Shown here in pieces: positions 46,836 through 57,200 of a stretch of DNA of 64,000 nucleotides. A program made the position numbers and the translations under genes. The DNA comes from Candidula unifasciata (taxonomy: Eukaryota > Mollusca > Gastropoda > Stylommatophora > Geomitridae). The stretch is taken from NCBI GenBank assembly GCA_905116865.2, contig CAJHNH020001114.1:45001-109000 (forward strand), given 5' to 3'. The notes under the pieces were generated by a model. It saw only the letters and a list, made by a program, of their open reading frames with translations, made no database searches and was not told the origin of the DNA. The first letter of the stretch is position 1; the number at the start of each line of letters is the position of its first letter.

Positions 46836-46990
46836 TGTAGGGGTCGTATGGATGCCTAGTTGGTCATTTTATGACTAAACTTGTTTCCATAGCGATGTGC
46901 ACACGGACTTCGAAGCACGGTTGTTGCTCATGTTGTCTAGTGTTTTCTTTTTTCTACTTCATTCTGCGAGTGCGGATCAGTACATTGTCT
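46836..46990 (+). mobile_element. Possible tRNA-derived SINE family G, copy 1
   Basis: ATGCCTAGTTGGTCATTTTA, ACTTGTTTCCATAGCGATGT, then TTTTCTACTTCATTCTGCGA and GTGCGGATCA parallel 48583-48745. The B box is poor here, but the other copy keeps it. The hAT element begins just beyond this copy. Confidence 0.5.
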
Positions 46991-46996
46991 GTTTAT

Positions 46997-48223
46997 TAGG
47001 GCTGTACCGAAAAGTGATTTTCACTATTCGGCCGAATATGAATAGTGGGACGAACTATTCGGCCTAATACGAATAGTGTATCAACACAATCAGGTGCCTT
47101 GCCAACTGGCGTAGGCGTTATGCCTCTATACAATCTGCGATCTCCTGCAGCATGTATCAGTCCTTGTGCTGACTCAATTCCACGCCATGCGACAGGACTG
47201 TCATGAATCTTCTCTTGTTGTCTCCCTTTGTCCCTCCTTTCACAGATCTTTCTTGTGGTCACCACATGTTCTATTTTCCCTCTTCTCATAACATGGCCCA
47301 AAAAATGACTACTGTCTCCTCTGATGTCTGTGATTAGTTGTCTTCGGGCTCCCGCTTCTTTCAAAACTATTGTTCGCTCTGCCGTTCTTTCGATGTAATT
47401 TAAACGCACCTTCATATTCCCGTTAGCAGTATCTTCAAATTTGATTTGGGGGAAGACACCCTGAAAGAAGAAAAATGCATGAATTCACTCTCTCCCTCTC
47501 CCCCCCCCTCTCTCTCTCTCTCTGAGACACACTCACACATATATACACACACAAGCGACAACAACAACAAAAGAACCCATTGCCTTTAATTATAAGTGCT
47601 TACTTGACGAGCCTAACAGTTACTATTGTACAGACATTTTCCACTTTAAAATTTCAGCCAAAATGTAATCACAACCTTACTTATCCGCTGCACCTTCACG
47701 AACACAGATGGAGGATCGGTCGCACCTCGAGATAAATTCAAAGACAATTTTTAACATGCTGCGGTTGGCATTTTATGCAGTATGATAAACTTTGAGAGCG
47801 AAACAGGGGGAACAACTCTTTTTGACAGTGGCGAGGAAAGACAATTTAAATTTAAGTATCTTCGTGCCTTATTTAATGTCACAATTTATAGCTGATTTTT
47901 TCTTGATTTTCGCTGCCGCACCCCTAGCTTACGCACCCAGTTTGAGAACCTCTGCTGTAATGCCTCAAGTCAGCAGGCAAAGACCTTGAGAGCATAGGTA
48001 CCACGCAACCGGGTCGCAGTTTTTCCGCTACGACAAACTTAATCATCAGCGACTATTGTTTTAAATAGAGAGTTACTTCAGTCCATCACACTGTATGCAG
48101 AAACGGGTGTAATCACTATTCGAATTCGGTCCGACCGCAACTATTAGGCCAAATACCGAATGGTTGTTAGGTCCACTATTCGGCACCGAAGCGAATACGA
48201 AGCGAATATTCGGTACAGCCCTA
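46997..48223. mobile_element. hAT element B, 1.23 kb, non-autonomous
   Basis: Both ends read TAGGGCTGTACCGAA inward, and the flanks CTGTTTAT (46989-46996) and CTGTTAAT (48224-48231) are an 8-bp target duplication with one change, as expected for hAT. Subterminal repeats of ACTATTCGG / CCGAATA (47024-47080 and 48113-48215) occur in both orientations on each side, giving a foldable subterminal zone. No transposase frame is present. A LINE tail of opposite character sits inside at 47103-47415. Confidence 0.88.
47103..47415 (-). pseudogene. LINE ORF2 C-terminal tail inside hAT element B
   Basis: The minus frame reads ERTAERTIVLKEAGARRQL, HFLGHVMRRGKIEHVVTTRK, then RRDKGRQQEKIHDS and AGDRRLYRGI before the frame runs into the hAT end. 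The GHVMRR...EHxVTTxKIxxRR.KGRQ...DR pattern is a LINE ORF2 ending. Its 3' boundary GCCAACTGGCGTAGGCGTT is shared with the 63-kb tail, so both derive from one LINE family. Confidence 0.75.
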
Positions 48224-48231
48224 CTGTTAAT

Positions 48232-48582
48232 GTATATACACACACACACATACACTCATTTATGTATGTATATATATATATATATTACACTGCGTCAAGC
48301 GTTTCCCCCTCTATTTATGTGAATGACGTAACACAATCAGGTCTCTCTTAAATGTTCGTTGTATTCTAGACAAATCATTACGGTCCGCTGCTTTCGTAAA
48401 TTGCTGCTGTTATTTGACCTTTGCTTGGGTAATTTTGTACAGACACGAATGATAAAACACTGGTTAATATATGTTTATGTAACCCATGGTGCCATTTCAG
48501 TGCTTTGATATGAATTCTGTCCGTATTCCATACTTGTGGATTTCAAGCGGTACAATAGACATGACCAATAAAGACAGATTTT
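48232..48582. other. Spacer with (CA)n and (TA)n
   Basis: Short CA (48238-48250) and TA (48269-48287) microsatellites follow the hAT element. Otherwise unassigned. Confidence 0.5.
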
Positions 48583-48715
48583 AGGGGCGCATAGTTGGTC
48601 GTGCCTTAGTACACTTGTTTCCGTGGCGCGCACGCCATTTGGTGACAGGTTCGATTCCTGGCACGGTAACTAGAGCATTTGCTTTTTACTTTTTTGTGTG
48701 TCCTGTTTTTCTACT
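48583..48715 (+). mobile_element. tRNA-derived SINE family G, copy 2
   Basis: GGGGCGCATAGTTGGTCGTG (A-box region) and GGTTCGATTCCTGGCAC (B box) give a tRNA-like head; the following TTTTTCTACTTCAATGAGTG matches the copy at 46836-46990. Confidence 0.6.
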
Positions 48716-49112
48716 TCAATGAGTGCCGATCAATCCGTTCAGTAACTTCTTCTTCACTTCCTCTTTTACCGCTGTGGGTGTCGAGGGAGATATAAGGTTG
48801 TTTCTAGCTCTTCTGGCCGCCTTGACCATAGGTACATCGTGCTGTTGTAGAGTTTCTCTGATGTTGTCCTTCCATCTTGTTCTTTGTCTACCTCGTGCTC
48901 TACGTCCTTCTTCTCTTTCAATGTATGCTTCGTATGGTATGGTGTCACAAGGCATTCTCTCTAAGTGGGCAAACCATTTCACTTGCTGTCTTTGTAATTT
49001 AGAATTGGTTCTGTGCCGACTTTTTCTCTTATGATCTCATTCCTGATCTTATCTCTTATGGTCACTCCTGCAGCCCTTCTCAGACATCTCATTTCCGTGG
49101 TTACTAATTTTG
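48716..49112 (-). pseudogene. LINE ORF2 C-terminal region
   Basis: Reading minus from 49112: LVTTEMRCLRRAAGVTIRDK, IRNEIIREKVGTEPILNYK, then a one-base shift to VKWFAHLERMPCDTIPYEAY and GRRARGRQRTRWKDNIRETL, ending at 48716. This is the EMRxLRR...RNExIR...WFGHLxRM...RGRQRxRW series of LINE ORF2. The reverse transcriptase core is absent. A second copy of the tail is at 19820-19975. Confidence 0.85.
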
Positions 49113-49309
49113 ATCTCTTTATTGCTATATCCGTTCTGTCACCCTTATTTCGTACTCTCTAATTCAGTCACTTCTCTCTTTTACTTCATAGAGCGACTCT
49201 TATCTCCTACTGTTATCTCCGTTCAGTCAATCTTCTCTTACTCTCTCATTCAGTCTCTCATCTGTCGCTCTGTCTCTTTTACTTACACTATCTCTTACTT
49301 CCGCTCAAA
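49113..49309. repeat. CT-rich degenerate repeat split by a LINE
   Basis: CTCTTACT / CATTCAGTC / ACACTATCTCTTA words fill this stretch and resume after the LINE fragment at 50100-50185, so the LINE landed in this block. ACACTATCTCTTA occurs on both sides (49285 and 50155). Confidence 0.6.
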
Positions 49310-50095
49310 ATTGGTGGCAACCCTATTCAGGAACTCTGCTACGCAGATGACAGTCCTCCTTTCGAAAGCGTAAAGGGAATAGAAAATTTAATATTGTCCG
49401 TCCAAAAGCACAGTAAAGATCAAAATCTGTTCTTGAATTTAAAGAAAACGAAAATAATGTCTACAGATAAAAATGGCTGTTACCCAAAAATAACAAATGA
49501 TGAAGAAATTGAAAATGTCACAAACTTTGAATATCTAGGCTCTATAATAAGTGGAGACTGTTCGACAGAAATTAAAAGGAGGATGGCCATAGCAATGCAA
49601 AGATTGAACAGCCTTAAAAGTCTATGGTTAAGCACCAGCAAGGAGATAAAAATTAGAATTTTGAGAGCATGCATCTTCCCTGTGGCTACATATGGATGTG
49701 AGTCGTGGACTATCTCTGTCATTAAGAAAGAGAATAGGGGCTTTTGAGCTGAAATGTTATAGAAAGATTCTCAGAATATCTTGGACACAGAAGATGAGAA
49801 ATATTGACATCTCAAAAGATCTAAACATCAAGAAAGATTGGCTAATAAACAGCATCCTCTCTCGAAAGTTGAAATATTTGTTATATCAAGCGCCACGACG
49901 GATTGGAAAAAATTATAGCAGAAGGCATGGTACCAGGAAGGAGGGGCAGGGGCCGACCGACACGGAGGTGGGCACAGGATATAGGTGACTCCTTGAATGT
50001 GAAAATGCATGAGGCGGGAGAACTGGCGAGAGACTGCGTTTCTTTCAGGCATTCTGATGAGAGCGACGTTCTGCAAAGGACCTGCTACATGATGA
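49310..50095 (+). pseudogene. LINE reverse transcriptase C-terminal half
   Basis: GNPIQELCYADD supplies motif C (YADD) at about 49331-49350. Next come FLNLKKTKIM, NFEYLGSIISGDCSTEIKRR, ATYGCESWTISVIKK, a one-base shift near 49740, AFELKCYRKILRISWTQKMR, another shift near 49880, and GRRGRGRPTRRWAQDIGDSL. It ends in an ATGATGATGATG tail. Upstream fingers, palm motifs A and B and the endonuclease are missing: a 5'-truncated insertion typical of target-primed reverse transcription. Only two shifts and few stops suggest it is younger than the other tails. Confidence 0.9.
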
Positions 50096-51271
50096 TGATG
50101 ATTTCTTACTTACTGACTCTTACTAACACTCTTTTACTTACTGTCTCTTACTTTACACTATCTCTTAGTCTCCTATTCAGTCATTGCCATTGCCAGTTGT
50201 CCAAGAAAAATTCCAAACTTGATCCTCTTTCAGCCGCCCGAGGGCCTGCTATATCGAAGAAGGGTCCTTTGCTGTCTTATATGGTTTCCTTTTATTTGTG
50301 GTGTGTAGTTTTTTTTTAAATCGATCACCGGCTGTGAATTCCAGTGGAAGGTCCCGGTTAATCGTCCGCTTGGACTTTTGGCTTTCACCTGGACCTGATT
50401 TTTGCGTGTACAACCGTTTTTCATTTCCCTGCCTCATGGGCAGCTGTACTCCGACTTCGAAGGAAGTGGTGTGTAGTCACACCTGATATTATGGTTGTTT
50501 GCTTCCTTGCTGTGCTGCGTTGTTTGCGGTTTTGGGTTCTGGTGTGATCCAGATCTCTGTGCGATGATATTGACGGGTACTAGCTGACTGCTGCTGGTGC
50601 TTGGTTTGCCTCGTGCTGGTCGCTGTGCTGGTGCCCTGTTGCTGCTTGGTTGCCGATCTAAAAGCCGCCGGAAAAAGCCAAACATCCGTTGCGCCGTCGA
50701 TACGAACAATGTTCCTTTTCAGGACAAACAGGGCCGTCACAATCTGTTGTTGTGATCGGCCCAAAAAAAAAACATTTTTTTTTTTTTTTTTCACGGAGTG
50801 TGAAGTAGTGGAGGTAAGATAGACTGCAAATGAGAGGTCAGTTTGCCTGAATGTGCCAGTAGATGTGATAGTGAGGTCGGGAGAATGAGAGTGACAGATA
50901 GAGGCAGGATCCATCCCGGTCGGCTGAGGTCACTTGGTCTGAAATAAAAGTGAAAGGCAATTGTTAACATTCATGTGGGGTGGGGTGGGGTGGCATGACG
51001 GTGACTGGAATTCCCAAGTGCTGGTCCCCTTAGGTGCAATGCCCTCGGCTGTCTGCTTCGGGGCGTCGGGCGGCCTGTGGTATTTTCCGTTGTCTTCTTT
51101 TTTCTGAAAATACACTAGATTAAGATTTTGGTTAGTTCAATGGTGATTACGTGGTTATTTGCCAGTGGGGCGGAGCGAGTGGGAGTGGCTCCGGTACGTC
51201 GACCCGCTGTCCGGTTGGTGGTTGTTTGTTCTAGGCTGTCCTTAAAGATGGCGGCTTGTTTGGTGGGCTCT
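50096..51271. other. Region downstream of ORF1; dispersed repeat C copy 2
   Basis: 50205-50275 matches 29995-60 kb-side repeat C copy at 29995-30060 (CCTCTTTCAGCCGCCCGAGG, GGCCTG, TAT.GA.GA). From 50280 to 50914 minus frames are rich in Gln, Ser, Thr and Arg with no reverse transcriptase or endonuclease motif. An A/T-run lies at about 50762-50791. A (GGGGT)n stretch is at 50976-50992. If ORF1 belongs to a LINE, ORF2 should start here on the minus strand, but I cannot find it. Confidence 0.5.
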
Positions 51272-52801
51272 TTAGAATTGGCGGTTGCCTCTTCTATTCT
51301 GCTTTTTCTTTGGCGCCCGGAGCTGGTCCAGGGCTGCGTTTAACTCGTCGCAGAGTCGGCCAGCTCTATTGCTCTTTTCAAGCAGTTCAGGTGTTTCGCC
51401 TTCATCTCCGTATTCCTCGAAAGAGTAGCCGACAACGTAGTGGTCGACCTCGTCGAAATACTCCAGCGTGTGCGGAGCCCCGCCTGCTTGTTGTAATCTT
51501 CAACCCTCGCTTTAAGGTCGTCGAAGCTAGTTATTTTGGCTGCTGCTGTTTGGCTCACGCGTGGGGTGGCTGGCAGTCTGACGGGTGCCTCGCTTCGTTC
51601 TTCGATTGTCGCGGTATCTGTCATCTGTGCCTGGTGTTGCGTCATTACTGTCTCGGTAGCTGTGCTTTTGTCGGCTTTGTTGATAATCGGTTGCTTTACA
51701 GCTTTTCTGGAAGCCTCTCTTTCTTTCTCAAGCAGGGCGCGCTCTGTTCTTGCCGCCAGCACTGCAGCTTCGGCTCCTGCCTTTGCTTGGATCATGAGGG
51801 CGGCTTCTTTATAAGTGCTTTCTCGGGCTTCCTTAAGTGTTTCGGTTTCCTTTCTTCTCTCCTCCCTTTCTTGTCGGCGGGTCTCGTCTGCAGCTTTTTC
51901 TGCTTGCAGTTTTAGTGTCATTTCTGTCAGGTTTTTCTGCATTTGTGTAGCCTCTGCAGGACTTGTTCTTCTCTGTCGTCTTTCAAGGCTTTGATTTCGT
52001 CACGCGTCTGCGAAATCATGTCTAGCAACTGCGTTCTGTCAGCGTCGGTGTTGGTGGCGTCCGATTTTTCTTTGCAGAGAGCCCTGATTTCAGCTAGCAA
52101 CTTTGTTTGCTGCGTGACTTGTTCTTCTCTGTCGTCTTTCAAGGCTTTGATTTCGTCACGCATCTGCGAAATCATGTCATGCAGCTGCGTTCTGTCAGCG
52201 TCAGTGTCGGGCTTTTCTTTGCGGAGAGCTCTGATTTCAGCTAAAATTTCAGTAATTTGTAGCGAGATTTCAGGGTCCTTTGTGGCTGTGATCGCCTTGT
52301 CGGTTAGTCTGTCTGTTGTCCGTTGTGCTGGCTTCGCACTTGGTTGCTTTGGTGCGGCTGAGGACCTGGGTGCCACGTATCTCTGTCTAGTTGCTTCTTG
52401 GGCAGTTCTGAGTGTCCTCTTGCACTGCTGGAGATACGGGCAGCCCATGTATCTCGCCCCATGCGCACCAGAACAGTTGGAGCACTTACGATTGCTGTTC
52501 GGTTTTTTAAAGTTAGTGTCAATTTTAGCCAGCGGGCACTCCTTGAATTCGTGCGCACCAGAACAGTATCCGCACGAAAGGCTGCTGCGACAGGACGAGG
52601 CTGTATGCCATGCCCTATTGCAGCGCGTGCACTGCATGATGTCTGGTGTGCTGGTCTCAGGCTGCCGCTGTTTGCGTTGGCGAGGGGGTCCTTGCGTCGC
52701 TACTGAGGCGGCATCAGGCACCCCTGAAGGGTCGACTCCCGGAGGAGCGGCCCCTTTGCTGGTGATCCTGGTGTATCAACCGTAATGGGCGCAGTGTCCA
52801 T
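51272..52801 (-). pseudogene. LINE ORF1 (zinc-knuckle nucleic-acid-binding protein), three one-base shifts
   Basis: ATG at 52801 opens MDTAPITVDTPGSPAKG; a shift near 52752 leads into the main frame. Three zinc knuckles follow: CTRCNRAWHTASSC (CX2CX4HX4C), CGYCSGAHEFKEC (CX2CX3HX4C) and CSNCSGAHGARYMGC (CX2CX3HX6C), about residues 45-115. Next comes a long Glu/Lys/Arg-rich coiled coil with two copies of an EIRAL.KEK.D...DRTQL.DMISQ.RDEIKALKDD block, a shift near 51953, more coiled coil, a shift near 51485 and an acidic then basic C-terminus (EYFDEVDHYVVGYSFEEY; KKKQNRRGNRQF) ending at 51272. ORF1 proteins of Jockey/I-type LINEs bind the RNA and chaperone it. There are no in-frame stops over about 510 codons apart from those the shifts create. 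Confidence 0.85.
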
Positions 52802-52850
52802 TTTCTACGTCGATAATAAAAGTTCTCGAATTTATTTAGAGGTTAAACGC

Positions 52851-52907
52851 ACGCCCTAGGTTTCGGTTTAGAAAGTTTATAATGTAAATTATAATTACCT
52901 AGGGCGT
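52851..52907. promoter_or_regulatory. Perfect 11-bp inverted repeat upstream of ORF1
   Basis: ACGCCCTAGGT at 52851-52861 is the exact complement of ACCTAGGGCGT at 52897-52907, with a 35-bp AT-rich spacer. It lies 50-107 bp upstream of the ORF1 start, so in the transcript it would form a 5'-leader hairpin; as DNA it could be a cruciform or a transposon boundary. Its function is inferred only from position. Confidence 0.5.
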
Positions 52908-53307
52908 TGTTCCTTCCTCTGTTGATTCTTGTAGATCTTTGTTGCTGGTGGTTGTCGTTGGCTAGGTGCGTACACGGGCTGCTAATGACCCACCCGCAGC
53001 CGATTCCGATAGCTCAGTCGAGACAGACTCAGCCGAATATCAAGCGATTCTGTCCAGTAGCTGGCTATCGAAAATCAGGCAACGAATGGATAGTTAGCAG
53101 GCAACGTGTTCAGGTGAGGCGGGCTTGAGCGTTCAACGTCTTGCTCGGGCGAAGGCTGTCAGCGAAGTCACTTGTATCTGTTACTTATATCTCGTTAAGT
53201 CACGTGTATCTGTTCTTATCTCGCCAGTCACTTCACAGGAAGGTGAAGATACTAGCGGGATTACAGGCGAGTGTATTGTTTTATTATACAGTCTTATATG
53301 TAAATAG
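52908..53307. other. Presumed ORF1 leader or flank
   Basis: No gene is recognised. Short repeats of GTCACTTGTATCTGTT...ATCTCG are visible at 53166-53225. Confidence 0.4.
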
Positions 53308-53475
53308 TCGGCTCTGTGGCTAAGTCGATGCGAACGCGTCGTGATGCCGGGTTCAATCCCAGCTGCTGGCCATGCGCCTTGCGTTGGTTTCGACAGTGGT
53401 ATCAAGAAAGCCGACTGTCCTGAAAGCAATGGGAAACTACTGGACGTAAATTTGCCTAGAAAACCAACCTAACAG
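53308..53475 (+). mobile_element. tRNA-derived SINE family A, copy 2
   Basis: Head: GGCTCTGTGGCTAAGTCGAT (A box) and GCCGGGTTCAATCCCAGC (B box). Body: GGTTTCGACAGTGGTATCAA, GCCGACTGTCC, GCAATGGGAAACTACTGGAC and GTAAA, in the same order as 8560-8766 on the other strand. Confidence 0.82.
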
Positions 53476-53631
53476 CCAGGGGCTTCCTTTATATGTAAAT
53501 ATCTCGTCTTTCCCTGCACGGATTAATATTTTAGTTGTGCCTTCCTCACATAGATGCATTTGCTGTTCCTTTGCTTCTCCCTCAAAGATTAATTGTATCT
53601 ATTGTTTCTTTTCTGACATTGATCAGTTTTT

Positions 53632-53680
53632 TCTCTCTCTCTCGCTCTCTCTCTCTTTCTCTCGCTCTCTTTCGCGCTCT

Positions 53681-53733
<53 letters not shown>
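53632..53733. repeat. (CT)n microsatellite, interrupted
   Basis: CT units with CG and TT interruptions for about 60 bp, then pure CT to 53733. Arg/Glu and Ser/Leu open frames are artefacts. Confidence 0.95.
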
Positions 53734-53736
<3 letters not shown>

Positions 53737-54313
53737 TTTTGGAGCAGATTTCATTTGTCCTTTTTCCTTGGTTGAGCAGATCTGTCATTGTTTTGTTTCT
53801 ATTCAGGTTTTCCATTCAGTTATCTGCTGCGATGCATGAACGCCTCTATTTATTGACTGAAGTATCATTCTGTTGCATTTGATGTGTAGAGTAACCTAGT
53901 GGCCTTTTAAGTGGGACGTTTTACACCAGCTAGTTTCCATTTACTAAAACGCAGATTTTTATCAGCCTCTCTTCGTTAGCATTCAACATCTCACTTCTTC
54001 TCCAGCCCCCCCCCCCCCCCCTTTCTTTCCGTGAACAGTTCTGCATTTTACGTCTTGATATGTGACCTTTATTACATTGATTTTCCGTGGGGTTCCCCTA
54101 GTGCTTCATCAATGTCCAAATAGATTCCCTATGAACGCTGTCAAAGGCCTTTCATATCTCACAAATGCGTTGTAAAGTTGCGAGTTCACTTCAGTGCTGT
54201 GCTTTGTTTTAGTTCTATGTTTCTGTCATCGTTTTTTTTTTTTTACCCTCACGTTTTGTTTTTCAGCAATTAATTTGATTTACCATTACTTTGGGTTCTA
54301 ACCGTATCATTGT

Positions 54314-54314
<1 letters not shown>
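53734..54314. other. Spacer with poly-C
   Basis: C-run at about 54007-54022 and T-run at 54232-54244. Nothing else recognised. Confidence 0.4.

Positions 54315-54387
<73 letters not shown>
54315..54387. repeat. (CT)n microsatellite
   Basis: About 36 uninterrupted CT units ending in CCCC. Confidence 0.95.
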
Positions 54388-54389
<2 letters not shown>

Positions 54390-54497
54390 CTCCGGTACGT
54401 GTGTCTTCCTCGCCCTTTTCCCCCCACCTAATTTTACCAGATCATGAATATTGCTGCTCGTCCATCACAAGTGATAACCACCCTTTCTTCTATCCAT

Positions 54498-54800
54498 CAG
54501 GTAAAGGTCAAGTCGGGAGATGTGAACCAGCGTCATTGCACGCGGTTATAAACCATAAGTGCTCTGCCACCAGTACAGACAGCTAATAAACTGTCCGTCT
54601 GCTTCGCCATCCGCACGTAACTCCGTAGCTACAGTGACGTTCATCCATTTACCCCAGTGTTAGCTCTGGTACCCATTACCTAGAGGCTGCGTGAACCCCG
54701 GGGTCCGCCCGGTTTCGAACATCGGCCGTGGGCTGCAGCGAGTCGCAGCTGGATTTGAAAGCGAGTCTTCTATCGACTGCATTAACGCGGCCCCTTATTC
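54498..54800 (-). mobile_element. tRNA-derived SINE family F, copy 2
   Basis: The minus strand starts AAGGGGCCGCGTTAATGCAG with B-box-like CTTTCAAATCCAGC and later TTCGAAACCGGGCGG, then the body shared with 13125-13365 (AACGTCACTGTAGCTACGGA, GGTGGCAGAGCACTTATGG, CGACTTGACCTTTACC). Which of the two B-box-like stretches belongs to the original tRNA is uncertain. Confidence 0.72.
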
Positions 54801-55029
54801 ATCATCAAACTAGAGTTGATTTGTCTAAGTCCAGAGATAACTTATAAGCCCGATAGGGGCCCGGAAGGATTTCGGGTAATGGACGTGTTCAATAAATCTG
54901 GCTGGCGAAATAGCTGTTTCCATCGCGTCTTGAACCCTTACAAAGTTACGTGATTTGTTTCCCTAGCAGCAAGATCCACTAGTGCTTCAAAGGCCTTTTC
55001 GTATTCCACACTACGTTAAATTTTCCTAC
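54801..55029. other. Unclassified spacer
   Basis: No supported feature. Confidence 0.4.
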
Positions 55030-55290
55030 ATGGATATTAATTTTCATTTCCGTTTCATTTACAACTAATTTTCCTTTCCGTTCATTTACAACTAATTTTC
55101 CTTTCCGTTTTTTTTTTACAGGCATTGATTTTGCCCTGTTCTTTTACAAAACATTTTCCTTTTGTTTACACGTTTGTCCGTTCACTTACACACATTGATT
55201 TTTCTTTCCGTTCATTTGAACACATGCATTTTCCTCGCCATTTATTTACACACATCATGGTTCCTTTCCGTCATTTTACCAACATTGATT
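55030..55290. repeat. Degenerate ~27-33-bp T-rich tandem repeat
   Basis: TTTTCCTTTCCGTTCATTTA + CA(C/A)AC repeats about eight times with increasing divergence to the right. Confidence 0.7.
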
Positions 55291-56174
55291 TTTATGTTCT
55301 GGGTTTTAAAAAAATGGTAGTATGTCGGCGTGATATTAACGGTAAAACCCACTGATATTAATCTGAAATATGGGACTAGCGTCATATACTTGGATACCTG
55401 TATTGGGACTGACTACAAAGTTAATATCTTACTTGGTATACTTTGACACTGTAGAGAATTAAAACAAAAAAGAACAATGTTAGGGCGTTGGTGTATCGTA
55501 CTGGTAATCTGGTAATCCTAGTTTAAGCAACATAGCAAACGGTCACCCCATAGTTGCTCCGCTCCTGTGCCAACGAAAAACACACGTAGCTCAGTGTCAC
55601 GCCATGCACTCAACTCAGAAGCTGGTCGACGAAACTATATCCTTCCAGACTACAAATGGCGCAATAATGCAACAGCCACCGCCTGGTAGAAGAAAAAAAA
55701 AAGTGGCCGTGCCTAGCGTCCATTTTGATCTGCAGCATTATGTGAGGGTTAATAAACTGTAATACCCTCACTATTAGCTGGGGAACGGACTTGGGACATT
55801 ACATCCACCAGCAGGCGTCGCCCCCTACAACGACCTAACTGCCTTCTTTAACGACTGTTCACACAACAGCCATGCAGTTCTTTGGCACGAAGGAGACACC
55901 TTGAACTTGGGTTTCGGAAAGCCGACTCCCTACAAGATATTTTGTTTTATCAACAATTGACGTCACTGCACATTGGACATACCCATGCGTGCGCAGTCCT
56001 CCGAAGCAGCAGCCCCTCCAAAGTACTTTTACTAATTGTCCCCATGAGAAGCTGGTTATATTGTCTCCTTTCTCGGCCTCGAAGACGGCAAAGACGTCCT
56101 TCACCGTGCTTAACTCCCATGTCACACAATCATGTTAGTGTCATGGATTCGTCATTATCGTACATGTGGGTATA
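55291..56174. other. Unclassified, with a coding-like minus frame
   Basis: Minus frame 56125-55859 (88 codons) has ordinary composition and a KDVFAVFEAEKGDNITSFSW stretch but no domain I know. A TGACGTCAATT (CRE-like) sits inside it at about 55958. I cannot support a gene call. Confidence 0.3.
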
Positions 56175-56366
56175 GTCATGCGTTTAATAGAGCAACCGGC
56201 ACTCCATGTGGTGGTGATAACACCACCGGTCGTCTTTACTTCCGAAGACTTGTCCTTGTACGAGATAGAGATGTCCACTTCGAAGCTCCTACAGAGACAA
56301 ATCTGCCTGGATCGAACCCATGCCCTATAGTTGAAAAGGAAGCGCCTAGCCACTGCACTGGGTGAC
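56175..56366 (-). mobile_element. tRNA-derived SINE family C, diverged copy
   Basis: The minus strand carries CAGTGGCTAGGCGCTTCC (A-box region), CATGGGTTCGATCCAGGC (B box) and AAGTAAAGACGACCGGTG, in the family order. The 3' tail is lost. Confidence 0.7.

Positions 56367-57200
<834 letters not shown>

Noticed and set aside
51256..51915. 219-codon plus-strand ORF
   Set aside because: Also antisense to ORF1, with no recognisable domain.
51943..52785. 280-codon plus-strand ORF opposite the zinc-knuckle ORF1
   Set aside because: It is the antisense shadow of ORF1: the minus strand has zinc knuckles and a coiled coil, while the plus strand has only Ser/Cys/Ala-rich sequence.
53582..53882. Ser/Leu and Arg/Glu-rich ORFs in CT/GA microsatellites (also 7.6, 20.8, 37.5 and 57.1 kb)
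   Set aside because: Pure dinucleotide translation.
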